Below, one piece after another: positions 9,530-17,718 of a stretch of 41,343 bases of DNA. The translations under genes were made by a program, and so were the position numbers. Origin of the DNA: Roseofilum reptotaenium CS-1145 (GTDB lineage Bacteria; Cyanobacteriota; Cyanobacteriia; Cyanobacteriales; Desertifilaceae); the NCBI RefSeq assembly GCF_028330985.1, contig NZ_JAQMUE010000026.1, forward strand, positions 1 to 41,343, given 5' to 3'. The notes under the pieces are model-generated. The model searched no databases. It was not told the origin of the DNA and was given only the letters and a program-made list of their open reading frames with translations. How positions within the stretch are numbered: position 1 is the stretch's first letter; every line of letters starts with the position of its first letter.

Positions 9530-10495
9530 ATGAAACGACGGACTTTTTTCCTTATAAGTAGCGCGATCGCCTCTTTAGGCGCAACTCTAAGTGCCCTAAG
9601 TCGCTCTTTTTCCCGCTCTCCAGTGGTTTTGGCTAATTCAGGAACTCCTTTACCGGAGCGAATTTTGGGCAAAACGGGGGAGAGCTTACCGGTTTTTGGC
9701 TTAGGAGGAGCAGGAAAAACGCCCCTATCCTGGAATGGAGCAGAGTCAGAAGCGATCGCCATTATTGAACGGGCACTAGAATTGGGCATTCGTTATTTTG
9801 ATACAGCCGCTAGTTATGGTCCTAGTGAAAATTATTTAGGAAAAGTTTTACCCTCCTATCGATCGCAAGTATTCTTAACCACGAAAACGGCTGCTCGCGA
9901 TCGCGATGGTGCTTGGCGAGAGTTAGAACAGTCTTTGAAGCGTTTGCAAACCGACTATTTGGATGCTTGGCAATTTCACCATGTCTCTTTTGGGGAAGAA
10001 TTGGATCGCATATTTGCCCAAGATGGGGCGATCGCTGCTTTAGAAGAAGCCAAAGCCCAAAAAATTGTTCGGTTTAGTGGCATTACCGGACACCATGAAC
10101 CCGCTATTCTTGTAGAAGGATTAAACCGTTATCCCTTTGATACCACGCTGGTGTCGATCAACGCAGCCGATAAACATCATCCCCGTCCCTTTATCCCCAC
10201 AGTTTTACCCGTTGCCCAACAAAAAAATCTTGGTGTTATAGCCATGAAAATCCCTGCCTATGGCAAACTTTTAGAACCCGGAAGATTAACCAGTATGGAT
10301 CAAGCCCTAGGCTATGTTTTATCCCAACCTGAAATTCATTCCTGTATTGTTGCTGCTGAACATGTCACTCAACTGGAAGAAAATGTTAAGGTGGCCCAAG
10401 CCTTTCAATCCCTATCCTTAGACCAACTCGAAGCCATTGAAAAACTTACCGCCGAAACTTGGCAAGAAGCCACATTTTTCCGCCGTTGGACTTAA
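9530..10495 (+). CDS. Aldo/keto reductase with Tat-type export signal
   Basis: A protein of 321 residues from the ATG at 9530. A GTG at 9512 in the same frame would add six residues, but MKRRTFFLISSAIASLGATL is a natural twin-arginine-like signal start. After the signal comes an aldo/keto reductase barrel: FGLGGAGKTP, then RYFDTAASYGPSE (catalytic Asp and Tyr), LTTKTAA (Lys) and WQFHHVS (His). It probably reduces small carbonyl compounds with NADPH. Export by Tat would fit folding around the cofactor before transport. It is unlike the second reductase of the window (12110-13090), which has no signal. Confidence 0.82.
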   Translation: MKRRTFFLISSAIASLGATLSALSRSFSRSPVVLANSGTPLPERILGKTGESLPVFGLGGAGKTPLSWNGAESEAIAIIERALELGIRYFDTAASYGPSENYLGKVLPSYRSQVFLTTKTAARDRDGAWRELEQSLKRLQTDYLDAWQFHHVSFGEELDRIFAQDGAIAALEEAKAQKIVRFSGITGHHEPAILVEGLNRYPFDTTLVSINAADKHHPRPFIPTVLPVAQQKNLGVIAMKIPAYGKLLEPGRLTSMDQALGYVLSQPEIHSCIVAAEHVTQLEENVKVAQAFQSLSLDQLEAIEKLTAETWQEATFFRRWT

Positions 10496-10580
10496 TGAAG
10501 TTTAACGATAATTTTCTTGACTTGTATTGACTCTCGTGGTGTTAGACAGGGTATCCTCTTATGGTGAAGTCAAATAGGTT

Positions 10581-11012
10581 ATGTTTGATCGAATTAAAAA
10601 CCAAGCCCAAGAAAGAGCCGCCGAAGTTGCAGATGCAGCTCAAGAAAAAATTGAAGATGTTATTGATGAATTTAACAAATTTCTGCCCTTAGCAGAAGAC
10701 CTAGGTTTAAGCCTAGATAGCTTTAATATTGAAGCTGGAATTTTACCGGAAATCAATGCGACTTTAATCGGTTCTGTTGATCAAATTGATAATGAAACCG
10801 TTGAGCGCATCATTGCCGAAAATGAGAATAACCAGCTCTTAGTCGCTGCCCTAAAAGCTGTCTTGATGGCCAAAGGCTTTCATGAAAAACTCGAGGGCGT
10901 GTATATTCAGATCCTACAAGATTTGGTCATTGATATTAAATTGGGTATTCCTCCCAGTATTTCTTGTAAATTCAAAAAATCGAATCACAACAACGACAAA
11001 AAAGAGAAGTAA
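10581..11012 (+). CDS. Unknown acidic protein with amphipathic N-terminus
   Basis: 143 residues. The first 35 residues (FDRIKNQAQERAAEVADAAQ onward) form a long amphipathic helix rich in Ala, Glu and Asp. A compact region follows (EINATLIGSVDQIDNETVER), then a Lys-rich tail. There is no signal peptide, and the single cysteine (SCKFKK) is near the end. I do not recognise a named family. The gene is followed by a strong bidirectional hairpin shared with moaE, so it is its own transcription unit. Confidence 0.65.
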   Translation: MFDRIKNQAQERAAEVADAAQEKIEDVIDEFNKFLPLAEDLGLSLDSFNIEAGILPEINATLIGSVDQIDNETVERIIAENENNQLLVAALKAVLMAKGFHEKLEGVYIQILQDLVIDIKLGIPPSISCKFKKSNHNNDKKEK

Positions 11013-11117
11013 AGTGCTTCGCGCTAGGCAATAGGCTTGCTTTGCAATAGCTTGTATAGCTTAGGTTCTAAGGCTTCAAGCTGTACCTCAGAGAAGAGAG
11101 AAACGCTATAATACCAG

Positions 11118-11149
11118 TAGGGGCGAAAAACAAAAACTTTTCGCCCCTA
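11118..11149. terminator. Bidirectional terminator hairpin
   Basis: TAGGGGCGAAAA and its exact reverse complement TTTTCGCCCCTA form a 12-bp stem around an 8-nt loop, followed on the plus strand by TTGTCTTTTTC. It sits between the convergent genes 10581-11012 and moaE, and its right arm contains the moaE stop codon. This GGGGCGAA-type palindrome looks like the small dispersed hairpins common in cyanobacterial genomes; a related GGGGCAA hairpin occurs at 22874-22896. Confidence 0.75.
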
Positions 11150-11623
11150 TTGTCTTTTTCCGGACTTCTGCAAGAAGTCTACTGAAGGTTTCACCCAACT
11201 TTGTGTTCCATCTGCCCAACATTCGTTTTTCCAGATGGGAGCATCTTCCTTGAGTGCATCAATGGCATACTGACAAGCAGCAAAGGCTTCTGCTCGGTGA
11301 GGACTACCCACGGCAATAATCACACTCACTTCACCAATTTCCAAATATCCTAACCGATGGTGAATCACCACTCGATTTACGCTAGGATAGGCTTGATGAA
11401 TACGTTGGGCAATCTGCTTAAAGATTTCTAGAGCCATCGGTTTATAGGCTTGATAATCGAGAGCGATCACCGGTTTCCCTTCGGTTTGATTGCGAACCAT
11501 ACCGCTCATCAGGGCGATCGCCCCATTGCCGGGATCTTCTGCTAAATGATACACTTCTTCTAACGAGAGGCGATCGCGAGTAATCTTAAACTGCTCTAAC
11601 ATAACACCATAGCCATCATTCAC
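11147..11623 (-). CDS. moaE: Molybdopterin synthase catalytic subunit MoaE
   Basis: A 158-residue protein with the MoaE hallmarks: GAIALMSGMVRNQTEGKPV, LDYQAYKPMA, VVIHHRLGYLEIGEVSVIIAVGSPHRAEAFAAC, and KNECWADGTQSWVKP near the end, where the active-site Lys lies. It inserts two sulfurs from MoaD into precursor Z (cPMP) to make molybdopterin. The likely start is the internal Met8 (11602), because family members begin near FKITRDRLS. It is divergent from the VOC gene at 11639. No moaD is visible in the window. Confidence 0.92.
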   Translation of the reverse strand: MNDGYGVMLEQFKITRDRLSLEEVYHLAEDPGNGAIALMSGMVRNQTEGKPVIALDYQAYKPMALEIFKQIAQRIHQAYPSVNRVVIHHRLGYLEIGEVSVIIAVGSPHRAEAFAACQYAIDALKEDAPIWKNECWADGTQSWVKPSVDFLQKSGKRQ

Positions 11624-11638
11624 TAAACCTATCTAAAC

Positions 11639-12082
11639 ATGAACTCCCCGCCCCTCCTTCAAGGTCACCTGAAAACCGTCCATCATATTGCCCTCAACGT
11701 CAAAAACATGGACGCTTCCCGGCACTTTTACGGTCAAATCCTAGGCTTAGAAGAACTCACGGGCGAACAAGTCCCCGAAACCCTCATTAACCTCGTCGCT
11801 GCTGGAAAAGTTGCCAACTTTCGCACTCCCGATGGCATCATTATAGACCTGTTCTGGGAAGCTGAATTATCTCCCCCAGACCCCAATCCTAAAACCCAAT
11901 TTACCCGCGCCAACCATCTCGCCTTTGATATTGCCCCAGAAGACTTCGATCGTGCCGTTTCTGTCCTCCAGCATCATCAAGTAGAGATCGATCACGGCCC
12001 CGTCAGTCGCCCCACAGGACGTGGAATTTACTTCTACGATCCCGATGGTTTTCTCGTCGAAATTCGCTGCGATCCCGATTAA
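11639..12082 (+). CDS. VOC (glyoxalase-fold) family protein
   Basis: 147 residues with two beta-alpha-beta-beta-beta modules. HHIALNVKNMDASRHFYGQILGLEE opens the first, and ANHLAFDIAPEDF opens the second, with FYDPDGFLVEIRCD at its end. The His and Glu of these segments are the usual metal ligands of the vicinal oxygen chelate fold (glyoxalase I, dioxygenases, resistance proteins). The substrate is not evident. It starts 27 bp before the aldo/keto reductase gene on the same strand, so the pair may handle reactive carbonyls together. Confidence 0.8.
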   Translation: MNSPPLLQGHLKTVHHIALNVKNMDASRHFYGQILGLEELTGEQVPETLINLVAAGKVANFRTPDGIIIDLFWEAELSPPDPNPKTQFTRANHLAFDIAPEDFDRAVSVLQHHQVEIDHGPVSRPTGRGIYFYDPDGFLVEIRCDPD

Positions 12083-12109
12083 TTATTTTATCAGATTTTA
12101 CCCTTAAAA

Positions 12110-13090
12110 ATGGCAAGCACTTCCACCTTATCTTTACCCAAAATGGGATGCGGAACCTGGGCATGGGGCAATCGATTACTCTGGCAATATGACCCTACCA
12201 TGGATCGAGACTTACAAAACGTCTTTAATCTCTGTGTGAGCAATGGCATTACCCTATTCGACACTGGAGATTCTTATGGAACCGGTAAATTCAATGGCCA
12301 AAGTGAAAAGCTCCTCGGACAATTTGCCCAAGAGTGTATTGCTGCCAATATAGATAGTCTTTGTATCGCCACCAAACTCGCCCCTTATCCTTGGCGCTTC
12401 ACCCGAAATGCCATGGTGCAAGCCGGAGAAGCATCCGCTCAACGCTTGCAACGACCCATTGATTTAGTGCAAATTCATTGGTCTACTGCTAATTATGCTC
12501 CTTGGCAAGAATGGGCACTCTTGGATGGGTTAGCTGATTTATATGAACAGGGAAAAGTAAAAGCAGTGGGTTTATCCAATTATGGGCCCAAACGCTTACA
12601 AAAAGTGGTCAAGCACTTGCAAAACAGAGGCATTTCTGTTCTTACCCTACAGGTACAATATTCTCTCTTATCTACCGCTCCAGTGACCCAACTGAATCTT
12701 AAAGCGGTCTGTGATGATTTGGGCATTCAACTGATTGCCTATAGTCCCTTGGCGTTAGGACTGTTAACCGGAAAATATATGGAATCTGGACAATTACCCC
12801 AAGGACTGCGTAAAGGGTTATTTCAGGAATTATTACCCCAAGTCAAACCGGTTTTAGAGTGCCTGCAAGCGATCGCCAAGTTTCGCCACAAAACCCCCTC
12901 GCAAGTAGCATTAAATTGGTGTATGGCCAAAGGTTCGATTCCGATTCCTGGCGCAAAGAATACTCGTCAAGCTCAGGAAAATATAGGCGCATTAGGTTGG
13001 CCTTTAACCCCTGGGGAAGTCGATGAATTAGATCGAGCAGCGGCAGGTTTGAAAAAGGGAATGGTCAAGAATATTTTTCAGACGGGTTAA
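12110..13090 (+). CDS. Cytosolic aldo/keto reductase
   Basis: 326 residues. MGCGTWAWGNRLLW, then GITLFDTGDSYGTG (Asp and Tyr), CIATKLAP (Lys) and LVQIHWS (His) give the catalytic tetrad. VKAVGLSNYGP and the C-terminal SIPIPGAKNTRQAQENIGAL are the usual NADPH-binding and late barrel motifs. The N-terminus GTWAWGN is typical of a plant-chloroplast/cyanobacterial subgroup of NADP-linked oxidoreductases. It follows the VOC gene closely on the same strand. Confidence 0.85.
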   Translation: MASTSTLSLPKMGCGTWAWGNRLLWQYDPTMDRDLQNVFNLCVSNGITLFDTGDSYGTGKFNGQSEKLLGQFAQECIAANIDSLCIATKLAPYPWRFTRNAMVQAGEASAQRLQRPIDLVQIHWSTANYAPWQEWALLDGLADLYEQGKVKAVGLSNYGPKRLQKVVKHLQNRGISVLTLQVQYSLLSTAPVTQLNLKAVCDDLGIQLIAYSPLALGLLTGKYMESGQLPQGLRKGLFQELLPQVKPVLECLQAIAKFRHKTPSQVALNWCMAKGSIPIPGAKNTRQAQENIGALGWPLTPGEVDELDRAAAGLKKGMVKNIFQTG

Positions 13091-13158
13091 AGGAATTGGG
13101 GAATAGGGAATAGGCAAAAGGCAATTTCCCCGTGTCCCCGTGTATCCGTGTCTCCCAA
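13091..13158. repeat. Short degenerate tandem repeats between convergent genes
   Basis: The gap holds GGGGAATAGGGAATAGG-type repeats followed by CCCCGTG, TCCCCGTG, TATCCGTG and TCTCCC units. Such heptamer-like low-complexity repeats are common between cyanobacterial genes. No T-run terminator is evident. Confidence 0.6.
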
Positions 13159-13764
13159 TTACCGTCCAGCAACGCGAGATTGAGACATGGCCAATAAAAT
13201 CATACTGGGATCAACCCATTGACCGGCGTATTTCAAGCCCCAATGCAAGTGCGGGCCACTGGTGCGTCCGGTCATACCGATTCTACCAATGCGATCGCCA
13301 GAATTCACCATCTGACCTTCCCAAAGAATAATGCCACCAGCCTGATCCATCAAATAGGGACGACCTTGATGGGTTCCTACCCGTCCCTTGACATGGCAAT
13401 AAATATGCTCCCAATATCCTGACTCAATCACAATTCCTGTGCCGCAGCGATTATCTTCCCACACTTCCACGACCCTTCCAGTCCACCAACTGCGAATATA
13501 ACTACCATAGGGAGCGGCCAAATCTAAACCGTAATGATAGCCTCCAGCACGGGGCCCAAACCGGGACGTATACTCCACAAAATTTTCCACAGGAAATGAA
13601 GCACTATTCCAACCCCTCATGGCCGCCATTGGTACCGATTCTACCACCTGGCCTCGATCAATCTCGATACTTTGAGTTGGCAATCCCGTTGCATTCAACC
13701 CCAACGTCAGGCTTAAGCCCAAAAACGCTTTCCAGAACCCTAATCTATGTTTGCGTGCTACCAT
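13159..13764 (-). CDS. Secreted M23 (LytM-type) metallopeptidase
   Basis: 201 residues. An N-terminal signal (about 1-30, KHRLGFWKAFLGLSLTLGLN) precedes an M23 domain. The zinc and catalytic residues appear as HYGLDLAAPYG (His and Asp), HIYCHVKG and SGPHLHWGLK. It probably cleaves peptide cross-links in peptidoglycan or binds them during division or envelope remodelling. The core HxxxD and HxH motifs are intact, so an active enzyme is likely. An AGAGGA ribosome site precedes the ATG. Convergent with the aldo/keto reductase gene. Confidence 0.88.
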   Translation of the reverse strand: MVARKHRLGFWKAFLGLSLTLGLNATGLPTQSIEIDRGQVVESVPMAAMRGWNSASFPVENFVEYTSRFGPRAGGYHYGLDLAAPYGSYIRSWWTGRVVEVWEDNRCGTGIVIESGYWEHIYCHVKGRVGTHQGRPYLMDQAGGIILWEGQMVNSGDRIGRIGMTGRTSGPHLHWGLKYAGQWVDPSMILLAMSQSRVAGR

Positions 13765-13975
13765 GATTCCTCTGTGCGATCGCTCTAGATAATGTACTAA
13801 AAAATCTATGTTTAGACCATTCTCATTGCTGTTGCGATCATCCGGATACCCCAGACTATCACTTCAGCTCATCTGCATTTTATAAAAAAATCTAAAATCC
13901 CGATGGCCATAACTCATTCAATGCGATACCTTAAAGGATTATTGTACGCAGATTAAGTCATCATCAAGATCATCA

Positions 13976-14332
13976 ATGGAACCTGATTTATTGCCCACAG
14001 AGATTATTGTCACCCATCCCCGTGAGAACTTAGGCAAAATTCAACTCGACTGGACTCCCCAACCGGGAAACTATCTTAATATTGAAGGCAAAACCTATAC
14101 TGTTCTGGAGCGTCGTCATCGCTATACCCTAAAATCGGGCCAATATCGTTTACACAAAATTGCCCTCTATGTTCAACCGTCCTCCCCTCCCAGAGAACAA
14201 AGCTTAGTCGAGGGACGGTGGATTATTGGCGATAGTACTTGTCGCTTTAATGCCTTATCTGAATTAATTCGTTGTGCAGTCTATCCAGAAGGCCCCTGTT
14301 CTAGTTGTAGATTCTATGAACAGAGAACTTGA
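13976..14332 (+). CDS. Small conserved cyanobacterial protein (DUF6464-like)
   Basis: 118 residues: a beta-rich first part (YLNIEGKTYTVLERRHRYTL, YRLHKIALYVQ), then a C-terminal cysteine cluster with GDSTCRF, LIRCAVYP and GPCSSCRFYE. Four cysteines in C-x(n)-C-x(n)-CxxC spacing suggest a metal site or disulfides. The sequence resembles the cyanobacterial DUF6464 family; this is recognition, not a search result. No signal peptide. Function unknown. The 211 bp upstream have no other ORF. Confidence 0.65.
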   Translation: MEPDLLPTEIIVTHPRENLGKIQLDWTPQPGNYLNIEGKTYTVLERRHRYTLKSGQYRLHKIALYVQPSSPPREQSLVEGRWIIGDSTCRFNALSELIRCAVYPEGPCSSCRFYEQRT

Positions 14333-14352
14333 GCTGTATTAATCTTCATTGT

Positions 14353-15264
14353 CTAGTCATCGGGATAATGATATTTATGCCAATGACGAGCAATATCTAC
14401 CCGACGACAAATCCAAATCCGCTCGTGCTGTTGCACATAATCTAAAAAGCGAGCCAAAGCTGCCGCTCGTCCAGGTCTTCCTGCTAATCGGCAATGTAGA
14501 CCAATACTGAGCATTTTGGGACTCTCTTCACCTTCTGCGTACAAGAGGTCAAAGGCATCTCGCAGATAAGTAAAAAACTGATTTCCACTATTAAAGCCTT
14601 GGTAAGTGGCAAACCGCATATCATTGGTATCTAGAGTATAGGGAATGACCAAGTGGGGTGGGCCATACTCCATGATCCAGTAGGGTAAATCATCAGCATA
14701 ACTATCTGCATCATACAAAAAACCCCCAGCTTCTATCACCAGTCTCCGGGTATGGGGACTCACTCGACCGGTATACCATCCCAAGGGACGAGACCCAGTT
14801 ACTTGAGTATGGATTTCTATAGCTTTTGTAATATGTTCTCGTTCGGTTTCTTCGCCAATATGTTGATAGTCAATCCAGCGGTAACCATGGGAGGCAATTT
14901 CCCAGTCTGCTTGTTTCATTGCAGCTACGGCTTCTGGATTGCGCTCTAAGGCCATGGCTACCCCATAGATGGTGACGGGGATTTGGCGTTTCGTAAACAG
15001 GCGATAGAGTCGCCAGAATCCAACTCGACTTCCATATTCATAGATGGATTCCATGTTCATATTACGAACTCCATCTAAAGGTAATGCACCTATAATTTCT
15101 GAAAGAAAAGATTCAGAATGAGAATCACCATGAAGAATACAGTTTTCTCCACCTTCTTCGTAGTTAATGACAAATTGAACCGCAATTCTGGCTTGATTTG
15201 GCCATTGAGGGTCAGGAGGATGTTGGCCATAACCGATAAATTCACGAGGAGATTGAGGGAGCAT
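14353..15264 (-). CDS. puuE: PuuE-like polysaccharide deacetylase (putative allantoinase)
   Basis: 303 residues of the NodB-type deacetylase barrel. INYEEGGENCILHGDSHSES and MNMESIYEYGSRVGFWRLYR are typical of the PuuE branch, described as cofactor-poor allantoinases in purine (urate) breakdown. IASHGYRWIDYQHI and WYTGRVSPHTRRL follow. Family members hydrolyse allantoin to allantoate, but many genome copies are untested and could act on other amides. No other purine-catabolic gene is visible. The start lies just upstream (minus sense) of a 45-bp gap to the STAS gene. Confidence 0.8.
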   Translation of the reverse strand: MLPQSPREFIGYGQHPPDPQWPNQARIAVQFVINYEEGGENCILHGDSHSESFLSEIIGALPLDGVRNMNMESIYEYGSRVGFWRLYRLFTKRQIPVTIYGVAMALERNPEAVAAMKQADWEIASHGYRWIDYQHIGEETEREHITKAIEIHTQVTGSRPLGWYTGRVSPHTRRLVIEAGGFLYDADSYADDLPYWIMEYGPPHLVIPYTLDTNDMRFATYQGFNSGNQFFTYLRDAFDLLYAEGEESPKMLSIGLHCRLAGRPGRAAALARFLDYVQQHERIWICRRVDIARHWHKYHYPDD

Positions 15265-15309
15265 AACAACCGTCCAAATGTTTTATTTCATTTCTAAATC
15301 TTGCTAAGG

Positions 15310-15672
15310 TTAACTTTGAAGTTCTTCCAGTTCTAAGGTTAACGAAGGCATTAACCGTTGTAAATTTTTCAAAGATTTTCCTTGCCAAGGAATCCCTTTT
15401 GATCCTTTGACGACCATGGCCATATCTTTCTTCTGACGAATTTTAATTACGAATTTTGAGAGCATACTAATCCCTGAACTATTCAGAAATTCCAAGTTTC
15501 GTAAATTCAACGTAATCACAGGAGGCTGTTGTTCAGCAATCTCTTCTAAAATTTGTACAATCGGGGCATATTCATCCATGCCACTTAACCGTAGAGAGCC
15601 TTGAAAACTAATGGTTTTCGTTTCATCATCATAGTATACGTTGTAGTCCTCTGTTTTTATTTCGATAGTCAT
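15310..15672 (-). CDS. STAS-domain regulator (slr1659-type)
   Basis: 120 residues, one STAS domain. The phosphorylation loop LNLRNLEFLNSSGISMLSKF carries the paired serines where an anti-sigma-type kinase would act. It resembles the Synechocystis slr1659 group. In partner switching, the unphosphorylated STAS protein binds a target or the kinase, and a PP2C phosphatase resets it. The gene follows the GHKL ATPase on the same strand by 78 bp, which matches kinase-antagonist pairing. The target is not known; the nearby diguanylate cyclase is a candidate by analogy with SiaC-SiaD. Confidence 0.75.
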   Translation of the reverse strand: MTIEIKTEDYNVYYDDETKTISFQGSLRLSGMDEYAPIVQILEEIAEQQPPVITLNLRNLEFLNSSGISMLSKFVIKIRQKKDMAMVVKGSKGIPWQGKSLKNLQRLMPSLTLELEELQS

Positions 15673-15750
15673 TCATTCATTCTCCTTAGTGTCGATAATT
15701 ATTTTTGATTGTCTTTAACTACACTTAAACAGGATTAAGTGTTAATCAAT

Positions 15751-16338
15751 TTATATGGGGAGTTGTACCATGGTAGTTACTTTAATTATACCAGGGTGAT
15801 CGGGAACCGTTTCAAAGCTCCATCCCAACTTGGCAAAGTAGTCATTAAGCATGGTCAACAGTCCTAATCCTGAATTAGAGCTGCTCTCTTCTTGGGCACT
15901 ACTTTCGAGTTGTTCCAAGTATAGAGTTTGAGGATCGCCTTGCTCTATTTTTTTCAAGAACGTTTGGAATTTATTCACATGTTGACCGGGGATACTGTTC
16001 GAGGTGGTAAAGATGATTTTATCTTCTCGTACTTGCAGACGAATACTAATCGGAAATTCTGAAGTTTCGTCGTTAAACTTCATGGCATTTTCTAATAATT
16101 CATTGGCAATGTAGCTGACCGCACTCTTGACTTCTGCTTGCTGTTGTTCTGAAATATCATCTTTGGCAGGGAAAAAAGTAGTCAGATAGTCAGCGAGGAA
16201 GTCTGCTGATAAGCCATTGTTGCGCCAACGCTGTTTTAAGGGAACAGAGCTGGGGGAAAATCCAATAATTAAGTATTCTGGACTCTCCGGTAAGTCGTCG
16301 ATATAGTCACCAAAAGTTTCTGCCATTTTTGAATTCAC
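15751..16338 (-). CDS. GHKL ATPase/serine kinase-like regulator (slr1658-type, DUF6272-like)
   Basis: 195 residues. The N-box SYIANELLENAMKF and a glycine box SNSGLGLLTML mark a GHKL ATP-binding fold like that of RsbW/SpoIIAB anti-sigma kinases. The overall sequence resembles the Synechocystis slr1658 group and the SiaB-type DUF6272 kinases. There is no His phospho-acceptor box, so it is not a two-component kinase. It probably phosphorylates the STAS protein encoded next. The gene is preceded by a diguanylate cyclase gene, 131 bp away, on the same strand. Confidence 0.72.
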   Translation of the reverse strand: MNSKMAETFGDYIDDLPESPEYLIIGFSPSSVPLKQRWRNNGLSADFLADYLTTFFPAKDDISEQQQAEVKSAVSYIANELLENAMKFNDETSEFPISIRLQVREDKIIFTTSNSIPGQHVNKFQTFLKKIEQGDPQTLYLEQLESSAQEESSSNSGLGLLTMLNDYFAKLGWSFETVPDHPGIIKVTTMVQLPI

Positions 16339-16469
16339 CTTTGACCATTTTTCTTGCTCTATGGATTTAAATATATTGTATATAGCGTTTCTTTTTTCTC
16401 CTTAGATTTGGATAAATGAGACGGGACTTGTTCATTGTACTATGGATATTTGCTTTGAGATCAAGGAAG

Positions 16470-17030
16470 TTAAGGGTAAAGGATGACCCGATCGCGGCCT
16501 TGTTTTTTTGCTTGGTACAAGGCCACATCGGCTGCTTTGATTAATTCTCTAGGGGTAGATCCATGCATAGGATAGCAAGCAACACCAAGGGAAATGGTGA
16601 CTGGAGCTAATTGTTGTCCTTGATGATGAACTTCAAGGTTTTTAACTTCTTGCCGCACTTGTTCAGCGAATTCCGCCGTCTCCTCCAGACTGCGATCTGG
16701 TAGGACGAGGGTTAATTCTTCTCCACCATAGCGAAATGCACTTCCTATCTGTTCCACTTGCTTTTGTAAACATTGACCAACGGCTTGGAGGACTTTATCC
16801 CCTGCATCATGACCAAATGTGTCATTAAATACTTTGAAATAATCGATGTCAATCATCACTACCTCTAAGCAGAGGTGATATCCTTTAGCGCGATTGAGTT
16901 CTCGCTCTAAGACTTCTTCGAGGTGGTGACGATTATATAGTTGAGTTAAACTATCATGAATACTTTCTTGATGGCTTTGCTCTTCAATAAAATCTGCATG
17001 TTCAGTAATCGCCTCTAAAATAATTTCCAA
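16470..17030 (-). CDS. Diguanylate cyclase GGDEF domain (3' part of a frameshifted gene)
   Basis: 186 residues forming an intact GGDEF domain: HDSLTQLYNRHHLEEVLERE, MIDIDYFKVFNDTFGHDAGD and the active site RYGGEELTLVLP. The segment EQIG where an RxxD inhibitory site would lie suggests no product feedback. The apparent TTG start is probably artificial. Reading through the A9 run at 17094-17102 with one A fewer joins this frame exactly to the upstream ORF (17074-17385), giving about 304 residues. Both parts carry a similar coiled-coil phrase (QDLEILLENTIDHSD and EDLEIILEAITEHAD), which supports their being one protein. Confidence 0.85.
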   Translation of the reverse strand: MEIILEAITEHADFIEEQSHQESIHDSLTQLYNRHHLEEVLERELNRAKGYHLCLEVVMIDIDYFKVFNDTFGHDAGDKVLQAVGQCLQKQVEQIGSAFRYGGEELTLVLPDRSLEETAEFAEQVRQEVKNLEVHHQGQQLAPVTISLGVACYPMHGSTPRELIKAADVALYQAKKQGRDRVILYP

Positions 17031-17073
17031 ATCTTCTTTCTCCCTAGAGACTATTTCCAGAAGACGATTCAGT

Positions 17074-17385
17074 TCAGTGGTCGAGCGTTGAAGTTTTTTT
17101 TTCTACCTGCTTACGTTCCAAAACTTCTGCTCTCAGTTGTCGATTGGATTCATGAAAAAGGTTTTCTACTGTGTCTGAATGGTCTATCGTATTTTCTAAG
17201 AGAATTTCTAAGTCTTGTTTTTCTTGTTTGAGCATCCTGATTTCCTGACGCAAGCTTTCAAGTTCTGGTTGATATTGACTGAGAGATTGAGAGGAAACAT
17301 CCCTAGAGGTAGACAGTTCAGGATAGGACATAGTAGATTCAATAAAATATTTAACACTCATCGGCTGGCTTTGTATCCGGATCAA
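17074..17385 (-). CDS. N-terminal coiled-coil part of the split diguanylate cyclase
   Basis: 103 codons from a TTG at 17385 (or the ATG at 17361) up to a TGA at 17074. Residues 40-95 are a charged coiled coil (ELESLRQEIRMLKQEKQDLE, then ENLFHESNRQLRAEVLERKQ). The frame is lost at GTA-GAA-AAA-AAA-ACT: the run has nine A, whereas eight would continue into the GGDEF frame. No known sensory domain is visible, so the coil may dimerise the cyclase or dock a partner. Confidence 0.6.
   Translation of the reverse strand: MIRIQSQPMSVKYFIESTMSYPELSTSRDVSSQSLSQYQPELESLRQEIRMLKQEKQDLEILLENTIDHSDTVENLFHESNRQLRAEVLERKQVEKKTSTLDH
17094..17102 (-). other. A9 homopolymer at the frame break (possible slippage site)
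   Basis: The coding strand has nine consecutive A at the exact point where the coiled-coil frame and the GGDEF frame diverge by one base. Runs of nine or more A are known sites of transcriptional slippage in bacteria, and also of replication slippage and sequencing error. One A less restores a continuous reading frame. Confidence 0.7.
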
Positions 17386-17391
17386 CGGTTA

Positions 17392-17670
17392 TCATGGTTT
17401 TAACACTAATAAGGTGATATCGTCATAGATTTTCTGCTGATCAATATGACACAAGATGCCGTTAATGATATCTTGTCAAATGGCTTTTGTGGAATTTTGC
17501 CAATTTTGGCTGAGAATTTGACACAGACGATCTACTCCATACTGCACTTCATCTAAATTTTTCGCTTCCGTAACACCATTCGTATAAAGAAGTACGATGT
17601 TATAAATCGTGCGATTGAGGGCGGTAATTTCTTGATTGGCGTGGGAGAATGGGGCGGTGCGTTGAGTCAT
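17392..17670 (-). pseudogene. 3' remnant of a PP2C/SpoIIE-type phosphatase gene
   Basis: The minus strand encodes NIVLLYTNGVTEAKNLDEVQ, the classic late motif of RsbU/SpoIIE phosphatases, then a TGA at 17476-17478. After it the same frame continues through HIDQQKIYDDITLLVLKP, the usual end of such phosphatases, to a TGA at 17392-17394. The catalytic N-terminal two thirds are missing; upstream lies only the divergent helicase gene. So this is a decayed phosphatase, truncated and interrupted. It sits just upstream of the cyclase, GHKL kinase and STAS genes, where a partner-switching phosphatase would be expected. Confidence 0.8.
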
Positions 17671-17718
17671 TGGAAATATAATGAGTAAGGATGGTCAAGG
17701 TTGAATCGATGAAGGTCT

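Noticed and set aside
14362-14378. GATAATGATA-like Fur half-sites
   Set aside because: They lie inside the 3' coding end of the PuuE-like gene, far from any promoter.
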